Positions 57,643 through 64,000 of a stretch of DNA of 64,000 bases are shown piece after piece. The stretch spans positions 21,587 through 85,586 of the forward strand of contig JAVHLP010000007.1 of NCBI GenBank assembly GCA_031082145.1, in the 5' to 3' direction. This stretch comes from a bacterium. Its GTDB lineage: Bacteria > Bacillota > Sulfobacillia > UBA995. A program made the position numbers and the translations under genes. How positions within the stretch are numbered: the first letter of the stretch is position 1; every line of letters starts with the position of its first letter. The notes beneath the pieces were generated by a model. It was not told the origin of the DNA, ran no database searches, and saw only the letters and a list, made by a program, of their open reading frames with translations.

Positions 57643-57981
57643 TCAGGCCTTTTCGTGTCGTTCGACGGAGAGGACAAAAATGGTCGCTCCCCCCACCAGC
57701 ACCTCCACCGGGTAAGGGACGTAGGAGTCAACCGGGCCCCCGACCGGCGTTAGCGGGGTCACTAGTTGGTCGCGGGATTTGCAGGTCGCCTTGATGAGGC
57801 CGACCACGTCGTCCACCGCGTCGTCCGCTACCCCGAGGAGGAGGGTGGTGTTGCCCTCCTTCAGGAACCCGCCGGTGCTGGCGAGCTTAGTCGCCCGGTA
57901 GTCTTTGTCCACCAGCACCTGAAGGAGCTTGGGAGCATCTTTGTCCTGTACTACGGCTACTACCAGCTTCACGCCAATCAC
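57643..57981 (-). CDS. darA: PII-like cyclic-di-AMP receptor (DarA/PstA family)
   Basis: KLVVAVVQDKDAPKLLQVLVDKDYRATKLASTGGFLKEGNTTLLLGVADDAVDDVV; between tmk and holB. Confidence 0.92.
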   Translation of the reverse strand: MIGVKLVVAVVQDKDAPKLLQVLVDKDYRATKLASTGGFLKEGNTTLLLGVADDAVDDVVGLIKATCKSRDQLVTPLTPVGGPVDSYVPYPVEVLVGGATIFVLSVERHEKA

Positions 57982-58602
57982 CTACTTCCGCTCAAGAAGG
58001 GACCCCAACTGCTCCAAAACTTCCCGGTGAATGGTCATCGGGTCTCGCGAACCGTCGATGACCTTGATCCGACGGGTATCTCGGGCCGCGCAGCTCAGAT
58101 AACCTTCTCTTACCCGCCGGTGGAAGTCCAGCCCCCGCCGCTCAATCCGGTCGGGGCTCCCTTCTCTAGCCCGCGAGCCCAGAGCCGCCGGGTCAGCGTC
58201 AAAGAGAATGGTCCGGTCGGGAAGCAGCCCGCCCGTGGCCCACTGGTTGACCTGGTCGACCATCGTACGGTCCAGCCCCAGCCCACTTCCCTGGTAGGCT
58301 ACGGTGGAGTCCAGGTAGCGATCGACCACCACCAGTGCCCCGGCTTCCAGGGAGGGACGGATGACCTCGCTGACGAGTTGGGCCCGGGCCGCCGCAAACA
58401 GGAGGAGTTCGGTGAGGGGATCGAGTTCGCTCCGGGCCGGGTCCAGCAACAAGGCCCGCAGGCTCTCCCCCACCGCCGTGCCGCCCGGCTCCCGGAGGAA
58501 CACGTGAGGTTCTCCCGCCGCCACCAGGTGCTCGCAGAGGAGCCTTACCTGGGTGCTCTTGCCGGAACGATCCCCACCCTCCAAGCTCACCAGTCTTCCC
58601 AT
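57982..58602 (-). CDS. tmk: Thymidylate kinase
   Basis: MGRLVSLEGGDRSGKSTQVRLLCEHL, REPGGTAVGESLRALLLD, DRYLDSTVAYQGSGLGL. Confidence 0.96.
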   Translation of the reverse strand: MGRLVSLEGGDRSGKSTQVRLLCEHLVAAGEPHVFLREPGGTAVGESLRALLLDPARSELDPLTELLLFAAARAQLVSEVIRPSLEAGALVVVDRYLDSTVAYQGSGLGLDRTMVDQVNQWATGGLLPDRTILFDADPAALGSRAREGSPDRIERRGLDFHRRVREGYLSCAARDTRRIKVIDGSRDPMTIHREVLEQLGSLLERK

Positions 58603-58778
58603 AGAACCCCGGCACCCCTGGGGGGTTTTCGACGAGGGGGCGGGATATCCTCCAGTGTCCTGCCCGCCGCCGCCCTCCCCGCGTCGCCGGGCGCATCAGC
58701 CGGGCCTGAGGCAGAGCCTTGCGCCTCCTTGGCAGCCCGCAGGGGAGGTGTTAGACTCGGAGAGAGGAGGGGGAGTAG

Positions 58779-59051
58779 ATGGCCCGAGCCCGTCTGGTGG
58801 TCCAAGGCCGGGTGCAGGGAGTGAACTTCCGGTACCATACGCGCGTCAAGGCGCTTGCTCTCGGTCTGACGGGAACGGTCCGCAACTGCTCCGATGGCTC
58901 GGTCGAGGCGGTGTTCCAGGGTGACCGGAGAGCAGTGGAGAAGGCCATCGCCTGGTGCCGCCGCGGCCCCCGCTCGGCGCGGGTGCGCGATCTCCAGGTT
59001 GCCTGGGAGGAACCAGAGCAACCGCTGGCCGGCTTCGAGATCCTCCGCTAA
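58779..59051 (+). CDS. acyP: Acylphosphatase
   Basis: LVVQGRVQGVNFRYHTRVKALALGLTGTVRNCSDGSVEAVFQG. Confidence 0.95.
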   Translation: MARARLVVQGRVQGVNFRYHTRVKALALGLTGTVRNCSDGSVEAVFQGDRRAVEKAIAWCRRGPRSARVRDLQVAWEEPEQPLAGFEILR

Positions 59052-59055
59052 CGAG

Positions 59056-59097
59056 ACGAGGACGAGGGGATCCTCGGGAATCCTCCCGTCCTCGTCA
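59056..59097. terminator. Bidirectional hairpin between convergent acyP and ferredoxin genes
   Basis: GACGAGGACG-A-GGGGAT...ATCCTC-C-CGTCCTCGTC inverted repeat in the convergent intergenic space. Confidence 0.6.
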
Positions 59098-59101
59098 AGA
59101 C

Positions 59102-59365
<264 letters not shown>

Positions 59366-59448
59366 TTACCCGGCACCCCGACTTGACATGGCTGCCGGTC
59401 CTATTCTCCGCCCGTACGGGGCGCTCCTTCCGGCAGAGCCCCCTCTGC

Positions 59449-60333
59449 TCAGAGGACCAGGCAAAACTCTCCGGCCTCGCTCCCTGGGGGTTCGCCGTAG
59501 AAAGCCACCCCGATCAGCCCAGGGCCAATGTGGGCGCCCATGACCGGCGTGAAGCCGGTGATGTGGACTTCGGCGCAGTCGTAGGCCGCCCGCAGGCGGT
59601 CGGCCAGTTCGGTCGCGGCCGCCGGCTCGGCGGCGTGCATCACAATGCAGCGGACCCGGCATTCGGCCGGGATCTCCTCGCCCATCAACTCCACCAAGCG
59701 CTCCAGCACCCGACCCATGGACCTGGCCTGCCCCGCCGGGTACACCATGCCGTCCCGCAGGGTGAGGATGGGCTTGAGGTTCAGCGTTCTTCCCAGGAGC
59801 GCGGCGGCCTTACCCAGGCGTCCGCCGCGGGCCAGGTACTCCAGGGTGCTCAGGGCGGCGTAGATGCGCAGCCGCGGCGCCAGGGCCCGGGCCAGGCGGA
59901 CCACCTCCTCCGGGCCTGCCCCGCCGGCCGCGGCCCGGGCCGCCGCCAGGGTAAGGAGTCCTTGCGCCCCCGCGGCCGTACCCGTGTCCTCCACGATGAC
60001 GGTGGCCTCAGGCAGCATGTCCCGGGCCATCACCGCCGAGTTGAAGACCCCGCTGAGACCGGCAGCCAACGTGAAGCAGACTACCGCGTCGTGGGATGCC
60101 AGCGCCCGGCGGTACGCTTGGACATAGCGGCCGGGGGGAGGATGGGAAGTGGTGGGGTGAGTCTGAGCTTGCGTTAGCATCGAGTAGAACTCGTCAGCGT
60201 CTAGATCCACGCCGTCCAGGTACTGCCGGCCTTGCAGGATGACCGTCATGGGGACGATCTCAATGCCCAGCGACTGGGCAGCCGGCTGCGGGATGCAGGC
60301 GGTGCTGTCGGTAACGATGCCCACCCGGGTCAT
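59449..60333 (-). CDS. DegV family fatty-acid-binding-like protein
   Basis: RVGIVTDSTACIPQPAAQSLGIEIVPMTVILQGRQYLDGVDLDADEFYSML, TSHPPPGRYVQAY. Confidence 0.93.
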   Translation of the reverse strand: MTRVGIVTDSTACIPQPAAQSLGIEIVPMTVILQGRQYLDGVDLDADEFYSMLTQAQTHPTTSHPPPGRYVQAYRRALASHDAVVCFTLAAGLSGVFNSAVMARDMLPEATVIVEDTGTAAGAQGLLTLAAARAAAGGAGPEEVVRLARALAPRLRIYAALSTLEYLARGGRLGKAAALLGRTLNLKPILTLRDGMVYPAGQARSMGRVLERLVELMGEEIPAECRVRCIVMHAAEPAAATELADRLRAAYDCAEVHITGFTPVMGAHIGPGLIGVAFYGEPPGSEAGEFCLVL

Positions 60334-60351
60334 CCAGGCCCACCTCCGGGC

Positions 60352-60873
60352 TCAGGGTGGCGGGTCGTCCGCGAGCCGTGCCAGGATTAGCAGATCGTGC
60401 CAGTGCCCATCCAGGTGGAACTTCCGCCGTAGCCGCCCCTCCTCCTTCATCCCCAGCTTACGGTACAGGTTCGCGGCGGTCTGGTTGGCGGCGTGGACCG
60501 CCAACGAGACCCGGTTCAACTCCCAGCGGCCAAACAGCGCCCCCAGCAACCCCCCCAGAGCCGCTTGGGCCACTCCCCGGCCCCGGTAGGCCTCGGCAAC
60601 CAGTACCGCCCCCAGTTGAGCCTCCCGGTGTCGCCAGTCCACCCGGAACGTCAGGTACCCGGCCAGAGCCCCCTGGTGCTCAATGGCCATGGGGTGTTCT
60701 TGCTCACCCGCCAGTGCCGCTTCGTACCAGCGCTCGAGCTTCCCCCGGGGCACGGGGAACTCGTGGTTACCGACGAATACTCCATCCGGCTGTTGCTCCA
60801 ACCATCCGGCAACAGCCTCAAGATCTCCTCTCTCCAGCGCCCGTAGCTTCACCCTGCCCCCGCAGTCAATCAC
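60352..60873 (-). CDS. GNAT family N-acetyltransferase
   Basis: VKLRALERGDLEAVAGWLEQ, AVLVAEAYRGRGVAQAALGGLL, NRVSLAVHAANQTAANLYRKLGMKEEGRLRR. GTG start at 60873. Confidence 0.9.
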   Translation of the reverse strand: MIDCGGRVKLRALERGDLEAVAGWLEQQPDGVFVGNHEFPVPRGKLERWYEAALAGEQEHPMAIEHQGALAGYLTFRVDWRHREAQLGAVLVAEAYRGRGVAQAALGGLLGALFGRWELNRVSLAVHAANQTAANLYRKLGMKEEGRLRRKFHLDGHWHDLLILARLADDPPP

Positions 60874-62110
60874 CAGTCGCTCCCTCCCCCGCCAACCGGT
60901 AGACGCCCTCCGACCGGTACAACAAGCCCGCTTCCACGAGCTCCCGCCGGAGGCGCGCGAAGTCGTCATGGAATTTCCCCAGCTTCGCATTAACCTCGGC
61001 CTCGCTGTAATCTGTTCCCCTCTCGAAGACGCGCGCCACCTCGCGCAGGATGTGCTCCCGGCGGGACCTCTTGCGGGGGATCTCCACCAGCCGGCCGCCC
61101 CGGAAGTACGCGGCCATCGTCCGCGCGCGCTCGTCCTCCCGCGGCGGCCGGGGAAGGGATGCGGCGTCGCCGGCTGCCAACCGGCCGTAGTCCCTCATCC
61201 GCCCGGTCTCCAGTTGCCAGAGAACTTGCGTTCCTCCCCGGGCGGTGGCCGACACCAGCCCCAGCGCCCGTAGCCGGGCCAGGTGATGGGAGATGGTGGC
61301 GGGCGCCAGCCCCAGTTCCCTTCCCAGATCGCCGGCGGACCTGGCTCCCCGGTAGAGCATGGCCACTATGTGCATGCGGCTGGGGTCGGCCAGCGCGCGA
61401 TGGTAGGCCACCAGCTCCTCCATCCGGGCCGCCCGGTCCGGCGGGGCGGCCTCAGCGCCGTAGAACAGCAGTGCCGCTTCCCCCGAAGCGGGCGGGGCGA
61501 GCAGGACGGCCAGCGGCCCCAAGAAAGGTGACGGGTGGGCTCGCAACAGCCCGGCCACGGGAAACTGCTCGGCGATCCGGCCCGTCAGCCAGGTGGAGGG
61601 GTCGCCCTCCCGCTCCCGGCATTCGGCCCGGGCCAGTTCTTCCAGCGCCGCCTGGATCTCTCCCGCCAGCCGCTCAAACCGGGCCGCATGCCAAGCCAGC
61701 AGTTTGACCAGAAGGCCGGCCAGGCCGGCAGCGTCCCCCGGCGGTCCGGCCGTCTCCCCCAGGGTGGTGGCAGCCTGCCGCCACAGCTGTTCCGGCGCCG
61801 TCCGGACCACCGTCCGCCGCAAGAGGGATGCGGCCCCGGACCCGGCCGCCGGGTCAACCATCGAGGCGGTTCCCATTCCCCAGGCCACCCCGCCAAACAG
61901 GGTTTCCAGCCAGGCCCGGCGCTCCGGTCCCATGTCCTCGAGAACGGCTGCGGGAGCCAACTCCTCCCAGCCGGCCGGCAACCGCACTGCCAGCCGGCGC
62001 TGGGCGGCGAGTAGGCTCTCCAGAAAGGCGTAACCGGCGCAGGGGACGAACTCGACCCGGCTCAGCCGGATCACCCTGGGCTGCGAGAAGACGGGCATCC
62101 TGAGGCTCAT
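60866..62110 (-). CDS. ArsR-type winged-helix regulator with C-terminal DUF2087-like domain
   Basis: wHTH ADPSRMHIVAMLYRGARSAGDLGRELGLAPATISHHLARLRALGLVSA; C-terminal MAAYFRGGRLVEIPRKRSRREHILREVARVFERGTDYSEAEVNAKL. Confidence 0.82.
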   Translation of the reverse strand: MSLRMPVFSQPRVIRLSRVEFVPCAGYAFLESLLAAQRRLAVRLPAGWEELAPAAVLEDMGPERRAWLETLFGGVAWGMGTASMVDPAAGSGAASLLRRTVVRTAPEQLWRQAATTLGETAGPPGDAAGLAGLLVKLLAWHAARFERLAGEIQAALEELARAECREREGDPSTWLTGRIAEQFPVAGLLRAHPSPFLGPLAVLLAPPASGEAALLFYGAEAAPPDRAARMEELVAYHRALADPSRMHIVAMLYRGARSAGDLGRELGLAPATISHHLARLRALGLVSATARGGTQVLWQLETGRMRDYGRLAAGDAASLPRPPREDERARTMAAYFRGGRLVEIPRKRSRREHILREVARVFERGTDYSEAEVNAKLGKFHDDFARLRRELVEAGLLYRSEGVYRLAGEGATGD

Positions 62111-62229
62111 CCTTTCGATGGCGGTGGAAGTGCTTCGACCATTGTCAAGAATACAGCCCTCCACTGCGCCCTGTCAATGGGGCCGGGCCTGCACTCCTGC
62201 AGGAGAAGCCAGTAGCCAGGGGAAATAAG

Positions 62230-63228
62230 GTGACGGGAAGGGCGGGTGTATCTCCCACGCACCGGACGCTAGTCCTGGCCCTGCTGCTCGCAATCCTGGG
62301 AGGAATCCCTGGCGGCTGCACTCACACCCGGGGGGCATTGCCGCCGCCGGTGACCAGGGAGGAAAGCCTGCCCGCCGGCGCGGTCAAGATCAGTCCGGAG
62401 GCGGATCTGTTCCCTCCCGTTCTCCACTCCGCCGAATACGAACCACCGGTACCCCTGCCTCCTCCCGTCAACACGGCCGGTGCGGAGGACTCCCCCTTCG
62501 TTCTTCCCGACGGGAACACCCTCTATTTCTTCTTCACCCCCGATGTCACCGTGCCGCCTCACCGTCAGGTGCTGGACGGCGTCAGCGGGATCTACGTCTC
62601 CTACCGAACGGGCGGGCACTGGAGCGTCCCGATGAGGGTCTGGCTCCAGGACCCGGGCCGCCTGGCCTTGGACGGGGCAGCCTGCGTGCAAGGTGAGGAG
62701 ATGTGGTTCGCCTCCACCCGCGAGGGCTATGTGGGGGTCAACATGTTCCGGGCCGAACTGGTCGCCGGGCAATGGACCAACTGGAGCTACGTGGGCGACC
62801 GGCTGATGCGAGAGCTTGAGATCGGCGAGGTGCACCTGCACGGGGACGATCTCTACTTCCACTCCGCCCGCCCCGGGGGGAAAGGCCACTACGACATCTG
62901 GTTCACAACCAGGGTCGGCGACGAGTGGACGGATCCGGTCAACCTCGACGCCGTGAACTTGGAGGGGATGGACGGTTATCCCTTCGTCACTCGTGACGGC
63001 GGCGAGCTCTGGTTCACGAGAAATCACCTCGGCGCACCGGCGATATTCAGGTCGACCAGGGTCGCCGGCTCATGGTCGGAGCCGGAACTCATCGTCTCTC
63101 GCTTCGCCGCCGAGCCCACCCTGGATGACCGGGGGAACCTGTACTTCGCACACCACTTCTTCAGCGCCACCGGTGAGATGCTGGAGGCGGACATATACGT
63201 GGCTTACCGGCGCTCAGAGAGCCGGTAG
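62230..63228 (+). CDS. Putative lipoprotein with WD40-like/PD40 beta-propeller repeats
   Basis: Signal peptide with lipobox IPGGC; repeats FVLPDGNTLYFFFTPD, FVTRDGGELWFTRN, RGNLYFAHHF typical of PD40. Confidence 0.7.
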   Translation: MTGRAGVSPTHRTLVLALLLAILGGIPGGCTHTRGALPPPVTREESLPAGAVKISPEADLFPPVLHSAEYEPPVPLPPPVNTAGAEDSPFVLPDGNTLYFFFTPDVTVPPHRQVLDGVSGIYVSYRTGGHWSVPMRVWLQDPGRLALDGAACVQGEEMWFASTREGYVGVNMFRAELVAGQWTNWSYVGDRLMRELEIGEVHLHGDDLYFHSARPGGKGHYDIWFTTRVGDEWTDPVNLDAVNLEGMDGYPFVTRDGGELWFTRNHLGAPAIFRSTRVAGSWSEPELIVSRFAAEPTLDDRGNLYFAHHFFSATGEMLEADIYVAYRRSESR

Positions 63229-63229
63229 G

Positions 63230-63856
63230 CTACCGGTTGTTGCCGAAGACGACGGGCACTTCGAACAACAGCTGTGAGCCCTCGCCCTCGTAGATGCCGA
63301 GGGCATAGACACGGACCGAGCCACCGGCAGCGTCCGGCTGCTCGTACTCCAACTCGAGTTCCTGCCGCTGCAGGAGAATGTTCCAGTGGGAGATCTCCGG
63401 CAGTCCCACTTCGGCCAGGGTGGCACCCTGGTCATCGACGAGGGTCAGGCCTACCCCCGTGTAGTGGTTTGTGTTGTGCCAGATGACGAGCATCAGCGGG
63501 GTTCCGACCGCCTCACCGGCGGCCGGGGATTCGAGGGCGGCGAACACGTTCCCCACCGTCGAGACCCCGGTGACCGCCCGGCCCCGGCTGACGGCGAAGA
63601 AATGGGCCGCATTCTCGCGGAACGGCACGGATTCGTCGGTGACCGGGTGCACTATGGTCCCGTCGGGGATGTCCTGAACGCGCCCTGGAGCGTTGGTGCG
63701 GATCGCCTCCCGGTAAGCGGCCAACGCCTCGGCGAAGCCCGGCTCGGGGGCCGGCTGCTCGCGCCCGGAGAACTGGCGCCACCCGAGGAGAGCGGCGCCG
63801 GCAAGGATGATAAGGATGACGACCACCGTCCGCCAGTTGAGCCTGCCCTGGCTCAT
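63230..63856 (-). CDS. Hypothetical protein with N-terminal membrane anchor
   Basis: MSQGRLNWRTVVVILIILAGAALLGWRQFSG then a soluble domain (ESPAAGEAVGTPLMLVIWHNTNHYTGVGLTLVD); no family recognised. Confidence 0.55.
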   Translation of the reverse strand: MSQGRLNWRTVVVILIILAGAALLGWRQFSGREQPAPEPGFAEALAAYREAIRTNAPGRVQDIPDGTIVHPVTDESVPFRENAAHFFAVSRGRAVTGVSTVGNVFAALESPAAGEAVGTPLMLVIWHNTNHYTGVGLTLVDDQGATLAEVGLPEISHWNILLQRQELELEYEQPDAAGGSVRVYALGIYEGEGSQLLFEVPVVFGNNR

Positions 63857-63960
63857 AGAGATGTCCTTTCTCGCGATGCTGCGGTGCCCCCTCGAGGCAA
63901 TTGTGCCCCCGTCCCCGGGTACCATTCGCAGCGGTTGGCGGCAGAAAAAGAAAGAGCTTT

Positions 63961-64000
63961 CCGGCGGCGACCTACTCTCCCGGGCGGTTACCCGCCGAGT
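63961..64000 (-). rRNA. rrf: 5S rRNA, 3' end (partial, continues past the window)
   Basis: Reverse complement ACTCGGCGGGTAACCGCCCGGGAGAGTAGGTCGCCGCCGG matches the conserved 3' part of Firmicute 5S rRNA. Confidence 0.85.

Overview
This 64 kb G+C-rich window looks like an origin-proximal chromosomal block of a spore-forming Firmicute (Clostridia-like). Almost all genes are on the minus strand. Read 5'->3' on that strand, gene order follows the conserved Bacillus/Clostridia block: 5S rRNA end; tmk-darA-holB-ricT-rsmI; T-box-metG-tatD-rsmA; ispE-purR-spoVG-glmU-prs-L25-pth-mfd-prsA-like-spoVT-spoVB-like-mazG-HU-rqcP-spoIID-like-yabP-yabQ-divIC; tRNA-Met/tRNA-Lys; spoIIE-tilS-ftsH; coaX-birA. Accessory content includes the [FeFe]-hydrogenase maturation genes (TM1266-like regulator, hydE, hydG, hydF) with no hydrogenase structural gene in the window; a cyanophycin synthetase/cyanophycinase pair next to a GDSG serine-protease-like protein; ftcD/fchA; a frameshifted Fic gene; a frameshifted M20 amidohydrolase; and a divergent TatD-like protein. 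Regulatory features seen directly include a Met-specific T-box leader with its promoter, several sigma-A-like promoters, a sigma-G-like promoter before spoVT, an inverted repeat inside the ftsH promoter spacer, and an unexplained structured leader before the hyd maturation cluster. I found no CRISPR array, transposase, integrase or phage gene, and no clear multigene system that I could call new. The best leads are the hyd-cluster leader, the cyanophycin/protease neighbourhood and the spoIIE-divIC accessory gap. All product names come from reading the translated ORFs; no database searches were run.
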